Positions 50,322 to 59,452 of a stretch of 64,000 bases of DNA are shown here, piece after piece. This DNA is from Oscillospiraceae bacterium (GTDB lineage: Bacteria > Bacillota > Clostridia > Oscillospirales > Oscillospiraceae): NCBI GenBank assembly GCA_018265835.1, contig JABLYK010000006.1, positions 6,164 to 70,163 on the forward strand. The letters run 5' to 3'. The position numbers were made by a program, and so were the translations under genes. Below the pieces are notes generated by a model. The model saw only the letters and a list, made by a program, of their open reading frames with translations, was not told the origin of the DNA and ran no database searches. How positions within the stretch are numbered: the first letter of the stretch is position 1; every line of letters starts with the position of its first letter.

Positions 50322-50942
50322 TCATTCAGGGCTTATACGGAAGTGAAATTCTTGCAATTCTCCGTCTTTCAAAGAGGAATATCTCAGAATACTCCAAGTG
50401 CTTTTCAGTAATACGGTATTCATTTGAATAAGCCCCATAACCGGTTCTGCATCTTTACAGACAATATTCTCTAGAACGGACGAAGGAATCGTGATATCCG
50501 GAACCAGCCTTTTCATTGCGTGATGCCACAAAACATACCGAGTTCTTAAGAATTCGCATGCGGCCATATGAAGCATATTTGCATAATGTCCAACACCATT
50601 TCCAATCATATATTCAGACAACTCTTTGGCTGTAGCAGCTATCCAGACGGCAGCAAGTTCCTCTTCGTTTTGAGCCTCCATCAACATTTCAGCTGTTTGG
50701 ATCGTTCCCTTATTAGAGGGTTTTGTGAAATACAGAAACTCTATGGGATTATTTTCGATTAGTTGTTTTCTTTTCTGAGCATCCTCAGCTTCAAGCCAAT
50801 CGTATCCATAGATGTAACCATTTTGCTTATATTCTACAAATACCGTTTCAGCGGACACAGGGGCAGTAAGTGCCTGTGGAAAGTAACAGCTGCCTCTCTG
50901 CCAGAGTTCATAGGCGTTTTCCCACTTCATCTGTTCAAACAT
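50322..50942 (-). CDS. Unknown protein (206 residues), possible immunity-type protein
   Basis: Starts MFEQMKWENAYELWQRGSCYFP after GGAGG (50949-50953 on the other strand). Mostly helical with a central segment (AEMLMEAQNEEELAAVWIAATAKEL) and no signal or membrane segment. Not recognised. Acidic, cytosolic proteins of this size next to a second unknown gene in mobile DNA are often immunity proteins of polymorphic toxins, but nothing in the sequence proves it here. Confidence 0.6.
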   Translation of the reverse strand: MFEQMKWENAYELWQRGSCYFPQALTAPVSAETVFVEYKQNGYIYGYDWLEAEDAQKRKQLIENNPIEFLYFTKPSNKGTIQTAEMLMEAQNEEELAAVWIAATAKELSEYMIGNGVGHYANMLHMAACEFLRTRYVLWHHAMKRLVPDITIPSSVLENIVCKDAEPVMGLIQMNTVLLKSTWSILRYSSLKDGELQEFHFRISPE

Positions 50943-51000
50943 AAACTTCCTCCATTCTTATTTTGTATTTTTTGGATTCTATTTATTTCCACCCCCAGAA

Positions 51001-51330
51001 TCAATCTGTATAAAGCAGCTGGTCTGCCCAGTGAGAAAAATGATATGGATGATCCGAATTCAAGTATACATTGGAATACAAAAAGCCAATGATATCCATA
51101 TCGCCGAGCAGATCAAACACCCACTCTTTGGAATCTACGGCATCGCTATCTTCAATCCCACAGCTCCCGCCACTAAGCTCAATCAGGGCAAATGCCTCTT
51201 CATTACAAAAATAGATGAGCAATTCTTCCCTTACACAATGTGCCGTCATGAGCAAACTGCTTTTTGTGCGCATCCTCATTTCGCACAAGGAGCATTTCAT
51301 CCGGTATAGAAACTCATAGTCATAATACAC
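51001..51330 (-). CDS. Unknown protein (up to 109 residues), 5' end uncertain
   Basis: The frame runs to the recombinase-fragment junction at about 51330. Only MKCSLCEMRMRTKSSLLMTAHC from the Met at 51300 onward looks protein-like (ELLIYFCNEEAFALIEL, GSCGIEDSDAV, WVFDLLGDMDIIGFLYS). No ribosome site precedes either Met, so the front may have been lost when the neighbouring element was deleted. Not recognised. Confidence 0.45.
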   Translation of the reverse strand: MYYDYEFLYRMKCSLCEMRMRTKSSLLMTAHCVREELLIYFCNEEAFALIELSGGSCGIEDSDAVDSKEWVFDLLGDMDIIGFLYSNVYLNSDHPYHFSHWADQLLYTD

Positions 51331-51753
51331 CAGGAATTGTTGCTGTATGAGGACAACGTGTCCGGCAAGATTGACGATGCCAGGTTTGCGAAGATGGCGA
51401 AGCGGTATGAGCAGGAGCAGGGCGAGGCGTCCGGGAAAATCAAGGCGCCGCGGTTGGAACTGAAAAAGTCAGACGGCAATCAAATGGATATGGATTTCTT
51501 TCTTGAAACAATCCGGCGCTATACTGACGCCACCACGATCACCAAGCGCATGGTCGGGAAGCTAATCAACCATATTGACGTTTATCCTGCGATCAAGGAG
51601 AACGGCGTTACCAATCAGCGTGTCGTGATCTTCTACAACTGCATCGGTGCCTTTGAAGTGCCGGATCGCCGGAAGATCCCGGAGCAGGACATCCTGTTGG
51701 AAACGAGAAAAGGTGTAGCATTAAGCTACGCCCCCGCACAGATTGCCATATAG
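51331..51753 (+). pseudogene. C-terminal fragment of a large serine recombinase (DUF4368, TnpX-like)
   Basis: About 140 codons in frame match the end of Tn4451/TnpX-type serine recombinases: QELLLYEDNVSGKIDDARF, RYEQEQGE, TKRMVGKLINHIDVYPAI and VPDRRKIPEQDILLETRKGV with a final SYAPAQIAI. The catalytic Ser domain and most of the recombinase domain are absent; the sequence begins abruptly at about 51331. The fragment ends 68 bp from the 3' end of tRNA-Leu. Leftover of an excised or deleted integrative element. Confidence 0.85.
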
Positions 51754-51820
51754 AATTGAGCGCAAAAAATGCAGAGTATCATCAAAAGAACTTTTCAGAT
51801 CCTTTAATGATACTCCAACG

Positions 51821-51905
51821 TGGTGCCGGTGGCCGGACTCGAACCGGCACGCCTTGCGGCACTTGATTTTGAGTCAAGCACGTCTACCAATTCCATCACA
51901 CCGGC
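51821..51905 (-). tRNA. tRNA-Leu (anticodon CAA)
   Basis: 85 nt including CCA, with the long variable arm of class II tRNAs. Acceptor GCCGGTG pairs with CACCGGC, anticodon arm CTTGA-CTCAAAA-TCAAG gives CAA, T-arm GCCGG-TTCGAGT-CCGGC. The 3' end faces the recombinase relic. Confidence 0.95.
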
Positions 51906-51941
51906 ATGTGCATCTGATTATACAACACCTTGCGGCGCTTT

Positions 51942-52505
51942 TCAAGTGCAAATCCACGCGGCTTCCACAAACCGCAGCCGCTCCGGCGGCTGCTCCGCCT
52001 TGCTGCACACGGCGGCGGCGCACCCCGGTATCTCGTCGTACACCCGGCAGCGCACGTCCGGCTCCGGCGGGAAGAGCACTCCGTTTTCGCGGGAAAACGG
52101 GATCGTGCGCAGATCGCCGCGCCCCGTGAGCTTATAATAGCTCTCCCGCAGCGTCCACAGCTCGAACAGTTCCAAATCGCCGCAGGCCGTCTCCTTCAGC
52201 CGCCGCTCCGTTGCAGGGCGAACGGCGCGCCGCAGCTCCACATCCGCACCAATCGGATCTGCCGCAAGCGCCGCGAGCACGGCGGTTTTTGTATGGCTGA
52301 TCGAAAAATGCAGCTCCGGATGCGCGGGAAAATACGGCTTGCCATTTTCGAGCACGCCAATCTCCGGCAGGTCAATGCCCCAGACCGCCTGCGCCGCCCA
52401 CGCCAGCATCGACATGCCGAACGCACTCCCCTGCGCACGGCTCCGCCCCGGACGCCGCGCGCGCGCCTCATCCAGTCCGGTGATCTCTGTCCAGAAAACC
52501 TCCAT
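51942..52505 (-). CDS. 4'-phosphopantetheinyl transferase (Sfp type)
   Basis: 187 residues from the ATG at 52505 (GGAGG eight bases upstream). NGKPYFPAHPELHFSISHTKT, ADPIGADVELRR (metal-binding Asp and Glu) and FELWTLRESYYKLTGRG (WxxxEAxxK-like) mark the family. It attaches the phosphopantetheine arm to carrier proteins. No polyketide or peptide synthetase gene is in view, so the partner may be the fatty-acid carrier protein or a distant cluster. Confidence 0.9.
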   Translation of the reverse strand: MEVFWTEITGLDEARARRPGRSRAQGSAFGMSMLAWAAQAVWGIDLPEIGVLENGKPYFPAHPELHFSISHTKTAVLAALAADPIGADVELRRAVRPATERRLKETACGDLELFELWTLRESYYKLTGRGDLRTIPFSRENGVLFPPEPDVRCRVYDEIPGCAAAVCSKAEQPPERLRFVEAAWICT

Positions 52506-52553
52506 TTCGTACACCTCCGATTCTTACAAACACCATACCATAAACTACAATCT

Positions 52554-52582
52554 TTGACTACCATTATTCAAAAAAGTATGCT
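52554..52582 (+). promoter_or_regulatory. Promoter of the two-component system
   Basis: TTGACT, 17-base spacer, TATGCT, about 80 bp before the response regulator start. A second TATACT lies four bases further on but at a poor distance. Confidence 0.7.
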
Positions 52583-52663
52583 ATACTACATTATTAGTTT
52601 GAATCTGATTCCCGAATTGTATTTTTGGTTACAAGATACCTTGCCGAAAGGAAACGAAACGTT

Positions 52664-53347
52664 ATGAAAAAAATTCTGGTTCTCGAAGACGAATCCAGCA
52701 TCCGCAGTTTTGTCGTCATCAATCTGCGCCGCAGCGGGTATGAGCCGATCGAGGCTGGCACCGGCGAGGAAGCACTGGAAAAACTCAAGCAGCACCCGGA
52801 TATTCTGGTTGCGCTGCTGGACGTGATGCTGCCGGACATTGACGGCTTTGAGGTCTGCCGCCGCATCCGCGCCACCGGTTCGAAAATGGGCATCATCATG
52901 CTCAGCGCCAAGAGCCAGGAAATGGACAAAATCACCGGTCTGATGACCGGTGCGGACGATTATGTGACGAAGCCCTTCTCCCCCGCCGAGCTGCTCGCGC
53001 GCGTGGATGCGCTCTACCGGCGCATCGGCGGCAGCGACAACGGCGAGGACGGGCTGGCCAGCGGGCCGTTTCTGCTGCATCTGCATTCCCGCACGCTGGA
53101 CAAAAACGGCGAACACATCCGCCTGACGCAGACGGAATTCACCATCATGAAGCTCTTTATGAACAACCCCGGCCGCGCCCTGTCGCGCGAGGAGATCCTG
53201 CGCGCCGTCTGGGGCGAGGACTACACCGGCGAGGTGAAGATCGTGGATGTGAACATCCGCCGCCTGCGCATCAAGATCGAGGATAAGCCGACCGAGCCGG
53301 AGTACATCACCACCGTCTGGGGCTACGGCTACAAGTGGGGTTACTGA
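52664..53347 (+). CDS. OmpR-family response regulator
   Basis: 227 residues from the ATG at 52664. Receiver domain with ILVLEDESSIR (acidic pocket), LDVMLPDIDG (phospho-Asp), KSQEMDK and the Lys of VTKPFSPAEL, then a winged-helix DNA-binding domain (LTQTEFTIMKLFMNNPGRALSREEIL... TVWGYGYKW). Its kinase gene follows four bases later. Signal unknown; regulated genes may include the DUF1385 gene next in line. Confidence 0.95.
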   Translation: MKKILVLEDESSIRSFVVINLRRSGYEPIEAGTGEEALEKLKQHPDILVALLDVMLPDIDGFEVCRRIRATGSKMGIIMLSAKSQEMDKITGLMTGADDYVTKPFSPAELLARVDALYRRIGGSDNGEDGLASGPFLLHLHSRTLDKNGEHIRLTQTEFTIMKLFMNNPGRALSREEILRAVWGEDYTGEVKIVDVNIRRLRIKIEDKPTEPEYITTVWGYGYKWGY

Positions 53348-53351
53348 GCGC

Positions 53352-54452
53352 ATGAGCGAACCGACCAAACGCGGCGAAGCGCTGCGCGACACGCTCCGCT
53401 TCTGGCGCAGGGAGCTGTTCTCCCGCATGTCCATTGGTCAGTGCATCCACGCGGCAATTGCCGGCGCCGCCGGCATCGCCATCGGCGTCGCGGTGCACAA
53501 GCTCAGCCCCGTGCTGATTGTGCTGATCGCGCTGGTGCTCTCTGCGGTCTCCGCGCTGATGTGCGGCGCGTGGTTTCGCGTGCGCGTGGCAAAGCCCGTG
53601 GAGGAAATGACCGAGGCCACCCGCCGCATTGCGGGCGGAAGCTACGGCACCGAAATCCCCATCCAGCGCAAGGACGAGCTGAGCGAGCTTGCCGTGGCGA
53701 TCAACGAGCTGTCGCAGGAGATCAGCAAGACGGAAAAAATGCAGTCGGAGTTCATCTCCTCCATCTCGCACGAGCTGCGCACCCCGCTGACAGCCATCAC
53801 CGGCTGGAGCGAAACGCTCATGTTCGACGACGCCATCCAGTCCGACTCGCGCCGCGGCATCCAGATCATCTCCAAGGAAGCGGCCCGGCTGACCGGCATG
53901 GTGGAGGAGCTTTTGGAATTCACCCGCATTCAGGACGGGCGCTTCAAGCTGAACATTGAGCTGCTCGACATCGAAAGCGAGCTGGAAGACACGATCTTCA
54001 CCTATCAGGAGCTGCTGCGGCAGGACAATCTGGAGCTGCGCTACAGCCCGTCCGACACGGAAATCCCGCTTCTGCCCGGCGACCCGGAGCGGCTCAAGCA
54101 GGTGTTTTTGAACATTCTCGACAACGCCGCAAAATACGGACGCGACGGCAAGACCATCGAAGTGTCCGTCTACGCGGATACCGAAGCCGCAACCATCCGC
54201 TTCCGCGATCACGGCCCCGGCATCCCGGAAAACGAGCTGCCGCACGTGACCGAAAAGTTCTACAAGGGCAGCAGCTCCAAGGAGCGAGGCAGCGGAATCG
54301 GTCTCGCCGTGTGCGAGGAGATTGTCACCCGTTCCGGCGGAAAGCTGGAGATCAAAAACGCGCCCGGCGGCGGCACCGCCGTGACCGTGCGCCTGCCCTA
54401 CACGCCGGAGGGGCAGAACACAAAATCCCATAATTCCGAGGTCAACGAATGA
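53352..54452 (+). CDS. HAMP-domain sensor histidine kinase
   Basis: 366 residues. Two membrane segments (about 33-52 and 54-75) with almost no outer loop, HAMP (about 76-128), dimerisation helix with the phospho-acceptor in SSISHELRTPLTAITGWSE, then the ATPase with NILDNAAKYG (N box), FRDHGPGIPENELPHV (G1) and KERGSGIGLAVCEEIV (G2). The lack of an external loop suggests it senses the membrane or an intracellular cue. Its stop overlaps the DUF1385 gene by four bases. Confidence 0.94.
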   Translation: MSEPTKRGEALRDTLRFWRRELFSRMSIGQCIHAAIAGAAGIAIGVAVHKLSPVLIVLIALVLSAVSALMCGAWFRVRVAKPVEEMTEATRRIAGGSYGTEIPIQRKDELSELAVAINELSQEISKTEKMQSEFISSISHELRTPLTAITGWSETLMFDDAIQSDSRRGIQIISKEAARLTGMVEELLEFTRIQDGRFKLNIELLDIESELEDTIFTYQELLRQDNLELRYSPSDTEIPLLPGDPERLKQVFLNILDNAAKYGRDGKTIEVSVYADTEAATIRFRDHGPGIPENELPHVTEKFYKGSSSKERGSGIGLAVCEEIVTRSGGKLEIKNAPGGGTAVTVRLPYTPEGQNTKSHNSEVNE

Positions 54453-55426
54453 GCAAACAACAAAAGCAATCTCCCGATACGGACGTCCGCTTCCGCACGT
54501 CCATCGGCGGGCAGGCGCTGATGGAGGGCATTCTGATGCGCGGCCCGCAAAAGCAGGCCATCGTCTGCCGCACGCCGGACGGACTCGTTGAAAAGATCGA
54601 CGAGCTGCACATGGTCAAGGACAAGCACCCCATTCTGGGCTGGCCCCTGATCCGCGGCGTGGTGACGTTCGTCGATTCCATGGTCAAGGGTATGCAGGCG
54701 CTCACCTACTCCGCCGACCTGCTGCCGCTGGAAGAACAGGGCGAGCCGGACAAGTTCGATCAGTGGATCGAAAAGCACTTCAGCGAGGAGAAGGCCAAGG
54801 ACATCATCATCGGTGTGGCCGTGGTGCTCGGCATCGCGCTGTCCGTGGTGCTGTTCATCCTGCTGCCGACGCTGCTCGCCGGATTGACGGACAGCTTCAT
54901 CCACAGCCCCGTGGTTCGCAACCTTGTGGAGGGGCTGCTGCGCATCGTCATCTTCCTGCTGTACCTGTGGGGCGTGACGCGGATGCCGGACGTCGCGCGG
55001 ATGTTCTCGTACCACGGTGCGGAGCACAAGACCATCTTCTGCTATGAAAAGGGCCTGCCGCTGACGGTGGAAAACGTGCGGCCGCAGTCCCGGTTTCATC
55101 CCCGCTGCGGCACGAGCTTTCTGTTCGTCGTCGTCATCATCAGCATTCTCGTATTCTCGCTCGTGAGCCTGAAGGTCGCGCTGTGGGACAATGTCTGGGT
55201 ACGCGTGGGGCTGCGGCTGCTGCTGCTGCCGCTCGTCGTGTCCATCAGCTACGAAATCAACCGCTGGGTCGGGCGGCACGACAATCTCTGCTCGCGCATT
55301 CTCTCCGCCCCCGGCAAATGGCTCCAGCACCTGACCACGAACGAGCCGGACGACAGCATGATCGAATGCGCCATCCGCGCGCTGGAGCTGGTCATTCCCG
55401 AGAAGCAGGGCAGCGACGCCTGGTAA
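54449..55426 (+). CDS. DUF1385 membrane protein
   Basis: 325 residues. Opening RTSIGGQALMEGILMRGPQKQA is diagnostic of DUF1385 (the family including YqhQ). Four hydrophobic segments (about 118-140, 150-172, 228-250, 255-272). A conserved metal-like motif YHGAEHKTIFCYEKG lies between the second and third. The role in Firmicutes is unclear; links to ribosomal RNA or prmC neighbours are common. It is translationally coupled to the kinase, and prmC follows 27 bp on. Confidence 0.92.
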   Translation: MSKQQKQSPDTDVRFRTSIGGQALMEGILMRGPQKQAIVCRTPDGLVEKIDELHMVKDKHPILGWPLIRGVVTFVDSMVKGMQALTYSADLLPLEEQGEPDKFDQWIEKHFSEEKAKDIIIGVAVVLGIALSVVLFILLPTLLAGLTDSFIHSPVVRNLVEGLLRIVIFLLYLWGVTRMPDVARMFSYHGAEHKTIFCYEKGLPLTVENVRPQSRFHPRCGTSFLFVVVIISILVFSLVSLKVALWDNVWVRVGLRLLLLPLVVSISYEINRWVGRHDNLCSRILSAPGKWLQHLTTNEPDDSMIECAIRALELVIPEKQGSDAW

Positions 55427-55453
55427 GGCGCAACAGACAAAGGAGCGGCCGCT

Positions 55454-56308
55454 ATGCCGAAAACATACAACGAACTGTATATTTCCACCCGCGCCGCACT
55501 CAAGCGCGCCGGGGTGGAGGCGTATTCCCTGGAAGCGAGGCTTCTCGTCTCGCACGCCGTGGGCAAGAGCAAGGAGGCGTTTTTGCGCGATCTGCGGCTC
55601 TACACCTCCACGGAAAACGAGCAGAAGATCAACGCGCTGCTGCAGCGCAGGCTCGCCGGAGAGCCGCTGGCGTATCTCATCGGCGAGTGGGAGTTCTACG
55701 GTCTGCCGATCAAGGTCACGCCCGACGTGCTGATCCCGCGGATGGACACGGAGGTTCTTGTGGAAACAGCCGTGAGCGCCCTCGTCGGACGCAAGATGGA
55801 CGCGCGCATCCTCGATCTCTGCTCCGGCAGCGGGTGCATCGGCTGCGCCATTTCGCACGAGCTGCCCGCCGCGCGGCTGGTGATGGTGGACATCAGCGAC
55901 CGCGCGCTGGAGATCAGCAAACAGAACCTGCGCCTGAACCGCCAGAACCGCACCATCTGCCTGAAGGCGGACGCGCTGGCAAAGCCCCCCATGAGCATCG
56001 GCACCTTCGACCTGATCGTATCAAACCCGCCGTATGTGCCGAGCTTTGAGATTCTCACGCTTGACAGCTCCGTGCGCGACTATGAGCCGCTCGGCGCGCT
56101 CGACGGCGGCGAGGACGGGCTGATGTTCTACCGCGCGATCGTGCGCCACTGGACGCAGATCCTCCGCCCCGGCGGCTGGCTCATGTTCGAGGTCGGCGAG
56201 GATCAGGCGGACGCCGTCATGGCGCTGATGACAGAAGAAAAATACACCGATGTGACCGCCCTTGAGGACACCGCCGGCATCCGGCGCGTCGTCGTCGGCC
56301 GCATCTGA
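55454..56308 (+). CDS. prmC: Peptide chain release factor N5-glutamine methyltransferase
   Basis: 284 residues. N-terminal helical domain, then the AdoMet fold with ILDLCSGSGCIGCAI and the catalytic SNPPYVP; the substrate loop PLAYLIGEWEFYGLPIKVTPDVLIPRMDTEVLVE is typical of PrmC (HemK). It methylates the Gln of the GGQ motif in RF1 and RF2. AAGGAGCGG precedes the ATG. In many Firmicutes prfA is next to it, here recA is. Confidence 0.94.
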   Translation: MPKTYNELYISTRAALKRAGVEAYSLEARLLVSHAVGKSKEAFLRDLRLYTSTENEQKINALLQRRLAGEPLAYLIGEWEFYGLPIKVTPDVLIPRMDTEVLVETAVSALVGRKMDARILDLCSGSGCIGCAISHELPAARLVMVDISDRALEISKQNLRLNRQNRTICLKADALAKPPMSIGTFDLIVSNPPYVPSFEILTLDSSVRDYEPLGALDGGEDGLMFYRAIVRHWTQILRPGGWLMFEVGEDQADAVMALMTEEKYTDVTALEDTAGIRRVVVGRI

Positions 56309-56327
56309 TACTCAGAGGTGAATCACT

Positions 56328-57434
56328 ATGGCAGAAAAGAAAAAATCCGCACCCGTTTCCACCGGCCCCGTCAAGCCGGAGGATAAGAAAAAAGCGCTCG
56401 AGACCGCGCTCGCCCAGATCGAAAAGAACTTCGGCAAGGGCGCCATCATGCGCCTCGGCGACGACATCCCCGTGAACGTGGAGGCCATCTCCACCGGTTC
56501 CCTGTCGCTCGACCTCGCGCTCGGCATCGGCGGCGTGCCCCGCGGCCGCATCGTCGAGATCTACGGGCCCGAGTCGTCCGGTAAGACGACGCTCGCGCTG
56601 CACATCCTCGCCAGCGCCCAGAAGAAGGGCGGCGAGGTCGCGTTCATCGACGTGGAGCACGCGCTCGAGCCCGCCTACGCCCGCGCCCTCGGCGTGGACA
56701 TCGACAGCCTGCTCATCTCCCAGCCGGACACCGGCGAGCAGGCGCTCGAGATCACGGAGCAGCTCGTGCGCTCCGGCGCGCTCGACGTCGTGGTCGTCGA
56801 CTCCGTGGCGGCGCTGCTGCCGCGCAGCGAGCTCGAGGGCGAGATGGGCGAGTCGTCCGTCGGCGTGATCGCGCGCCTGATGAGCCAGGCCCTGCGCAAG
56901 CTGGCCGGCACCGTCAGCCGCACGAACTGCATCGTCGTGTTCATCAACCAGCTGCGCGAGAAGATCGGCGTCATGTACGGCAACCCCGAGACGACGCCCG
57001 GCGGCCGCGCGCTGAAGTATTTCTCCAGCGTGCGCATCGATGTGCGCCGCATCGAGACGCTGAAGGTCGGCGGCGAGATGATCGGCAACCGCACGCGCGC
57101 CAAGATCGTCAAGAACAAGGTCGCGCCCCCGTTCAAGGAAGCCGAGTTCGACATCATCTACGGCGAGGGCATCTCCAAGATCGGCGAGCTGGTCGATCTC
57201 GGCGTCAAGCTGGAGATCATCGACAAGGCCGGCGCGTGGTTCACCTATGGCGACACACGCATCCAGGGCCGCGACAGCATGAAGGAATACTTCCGCGAGC
57301 ATCCGGAGGCTGCCGACGCCATTGAAGCCGAGATCCGCGCCAACGCGCACAAGCTCATGACCCCGCAGGCGCGCAAGGCCGCCATTGCCGCAGGCCGCGC
57401 CGTGGACGTCTCCGCAGAGGACTTTGAGGGCTAA
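56328..57434 (+). CDS. recA: Recombinase RecA
   Basis: 368 residues with GPESSGKTTLAL (Walker A), VVVDSVAALLP (Walker B), FINQLREKIGVMYGNPETTPGG and the loop 2 region. It forms filaments on single-stranded DNA and triggers strand exchange and the SOS response. No clear LexA box was seen in the 19 bp before the start, so the promoter must be further upstream (in or before prmC). recX follows 41 bp on. Confidence 0.98.
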   Translation: MAEKKKSAPVSTGPVKPEDKKKALETALAQIEKNFGKGAIMRLGDDIPVNVEAISTGSLSLDLALGIGGVPRGRIVEIYGPESSGKTTLALHILASAQKKGGEVAFIDVEHALEPAYARALGVDIDSLLISQPDTGEQALEITEQLVRSGALDVVVVDSVAALLPRSELEGEMGESSVGVIARLMSQALRKLAGTVSRTNCIVVFINQLREKIGVMYGNPETTPGGRALKYFSSVRIDVRRIETLKVGGEMIGNRTRAKIVKNKVAPPFKEAEFDIIYGEGISKIGELVDLGVKLEIIDKAGAWFTYGDTRIQGRDSMKEYFREHPEAADAIEAEIRANAHKLMTPQARKAAIAAGRAVDVSAEDFEG

Positions 57435-57475
57435 CCAAATTCGATTTTATTTCGCTTCTGCGGAGGCGAAACGCT

Positions 57476-58117
57476 GTGAGACTTCTTTTATCAGGGACTA
57501 TGATTACACTGACCGAACTCAAACAAACCGGGCCGGAACGATTCCTCGCCCGGTTTGACAATGGCGAGGAGCTGCGCACCACGCTCGCCGTGGTGACGGA
57601 GCTGTCGCTTTATTCCGGCCGGGCGTTCACGGAAGACGAGCTGTCCGCCGTGCGCAACGCCTCCGCCCGCTCCCGGTGCAGGCAGCGGGCACTGCGCATC
57701 ATCGGCGCGCGCGCCATGTCCGTCAGGGAGCTGACCGACCGGCTGAAGGAGAAGGGCGAATCACCGGAAAACGCCGAAGACGCCGCGCAGTGGCTGCTGG
57801 ACATGCGCCTGTTGGACGACGCGCAGTACGCCGCCATGTGCGTGCGGCACTACGCCGCCAAGGGCTATGGCCCCGGCAAAATCCGCAATGAGCTTTACCG
57901 CCGCGGCATCGCGCGGGAGCTGTGGGACGAGGCGCTGGAGGAACTGCCGGAGCAGGACGAGCGTATCGACGCGCTGCTGCGCCGGAAGCTGAAATCCGAC
58001 ACGCCCGACCGCGCAGAGCTGCGCAAGGCGGCAGACTATCTCTACCGCCGGGGCTTTGGCCGGGACGAAATTCACGCGGCGCTCGCGCGCTACAGCGAGC
58101 TTTCCGAGGAGGATTGA
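57476..58117 (+). CDS. recX: Regulatory protein RecX
   Basis: 213 residues from the GTG at 57476, nine bases after GGAGG; an internal ATG at 57500 has a weaker site. Three tandem helical RecX repeats: ALRIIGARAMSVRELTDRLKEKGE, YGPGKIRNELYRRGI and KAADYLYRRGFGRDEIHAAL. It modulates RecA filaments. Follows recA as in many bacteria. Confidence 0.92.
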   Translation: MRLLLSGTMITLTELKQTGPERFLARFDNGEELRTTLAVVTELSLYSGRAFTEDELSAVRNASARSRCRQRALRIIGARAMSVRELTDRLKEKGESPENAEDAAQWLLDMRLLDDAQYAAMCVRHYAAKGYGPGKIRNELYRRGIARELWDEALEELPEQDERIDALLRRKLKSDTPDRAELRKAADYLYRRGFGRDEIHAALARYSELSEED

Positions 58118-58120
58118 TCT

Positions 58121-59437
58121 ATGGGATACCGAATTGCGCTCATCTCGCTCGGCTGTCCGAAAAATCAGGTGAACAGCGAGCAGATGCTGTATCTGCTCGA
58201 TCAGGCCGGGCACGAGCTGGTGGGCGATCCCGCCGGGTGCGATGTGGCCATCGTGAACACCTGCGGCTTCATCGACAGCGCCAAGAGCGAGGCGATCGAC
58301 CACATTCTTGCGTTGGCCGAGCTGAAAAAGGCCGGACAACTGAAAAAGATTCTCGTCGCCGGCTGCCTGTCACAGCGGTACGAAGCCGACATTCTCGAAA
58401 GTCTCCCGGAGGTGGACGGGATGCTCGGCACCGGCAGCTTCGGACAGATTTGCACTGCCGTGGACGCCGTCATGCAGGGCGAGCAGCCGCTGCTGTTCGG
58501 CGACAAAAACGGCCCGATCGAGGAGATTGACCGCGTCGTGTCCACCGGGCCGGGCTGGGCGTATCTGCGCATCGCCGAAGGGTGCGACAACTGGTGCGCG
58601 TTCTGCGCGATCCCGGCCATCCGGGGCAAATACCGCAGCCGCAAGCCGGAGGCCATTCTCGCCGAAGCGCGCGCGCTGGCGGCACAGGGCGTGAAGGAGC
58701 TGATCGTCATTGCGCAGGACATTACGCGCTACGGCGTGGATTTGTACGGCAAGCCGAGTCTCGCGGGACTGCTGAAGCAGCTTGTGCAGATCGACGGCGT
58801 GGAATGGATCCGCCTGCACTACCTCTACCCCGACGCGTTTGACGACGAACTGATCGACGTCATTGCGCGTGAGGACAAGATCGTCAAATATCTGGACATC
58901 CCGCTCCAGCACATCAACGACACCATTCTCCGCCGCATGAACCGCCGCGGCACGGGCGCGGAAATTCGCACCCTGATCGCAAAGCTCCGGGAACGCATCC
59001 CCGGTGTGGTGCTGCGCACGAGTCTGATCGCAGGGCTTCCCGGCGAGGGCGAGGATGAATTTGAGGAGCTGTGCGCGTGGCTGCGCGAAGCGCGGCTGGA
59101 GCGTGTTGGCGTGTTCCCCTTCTCGCCGGAGGAGGGAACCCCGGCGGCCAAAATGCCCGACCGCTGCGACGCCGAGGAGGCGCAGCGCCGCGCAGACCTG
59201 ATTCTCGACCTGCAGGCGCAGATTATGGACGATTACAATGAGTCCTGCATCGGCAAGACCATGACCGTTTTGTGCGAGGCCGCCGCGAAAAGCGGCATCT
59301 GCTCCGGCCGGACCTTTGCCGACTCGCCGGAGATTGACGGCAAGGTCTATTTTGAAGGCAGCGCAAAGCCGGGCTCCTTCGCCACCGTGCGCATCACCGG
59401 CACGGAGGACGGCGAACTGATCGGCGTACAGATTTGA
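58121..59437 (+). CDS. rimO: Ribosomal protein S12 methylthiotransferase RimO
   Basis: 438 residues. N-terminal MTTase domain (ISLGCPKNQVNSEQM with the auxiliary cluster cysteines at SLGC, NTCGF and AGCLS), radical SAM motif GCDNWCAFCAIPAIRGKYRSR, and a C-terminal TRAM domain. It methylthiolates Asp of S12. The 3-bp gap to recX and 15 bp to pgsA support a shared transcript. Confidence 0.94.
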   Translation: MGYRIALISLGCPKNQVNSEQMLYLLDQAGHELVGDPAGCDVAIVNTCGFIDSAKSEAIDHILALAELKKAGQLKKILVAGCLSQRYEADILESLPEVDGMLGTGSFGQICTAVDAVMQGEQPLLFGDKNGPIEEIDRVVSTGPGWAYLRIAEGCDNWCAFCAIPAIRGKYRSRKPEAILAEARALAAQGVKELIVIAQDITRYGVDLYGKPSLAGLLKQLVQIDGVEWIRLHYLYPDAFDDELIDVIAREDKIVKYLDIPLQHINDTILRRMNRRGTGAEIRTLIAKLRERIPGVVLRTSLIAGLPGEGEDEFEELCAWLREARLERVGVFPFSPEEGTPAAKMPDRCDAEEAQRRADLILDLQAQIMDDYNESCIGKTMTVLCEAAAKSGICSGRTFADSPEIDGKVYFEGSAKPGSFATVRITGTEDGELIGVQI

Positions 59438-59452
59438 AATGAGGTATTTTAC

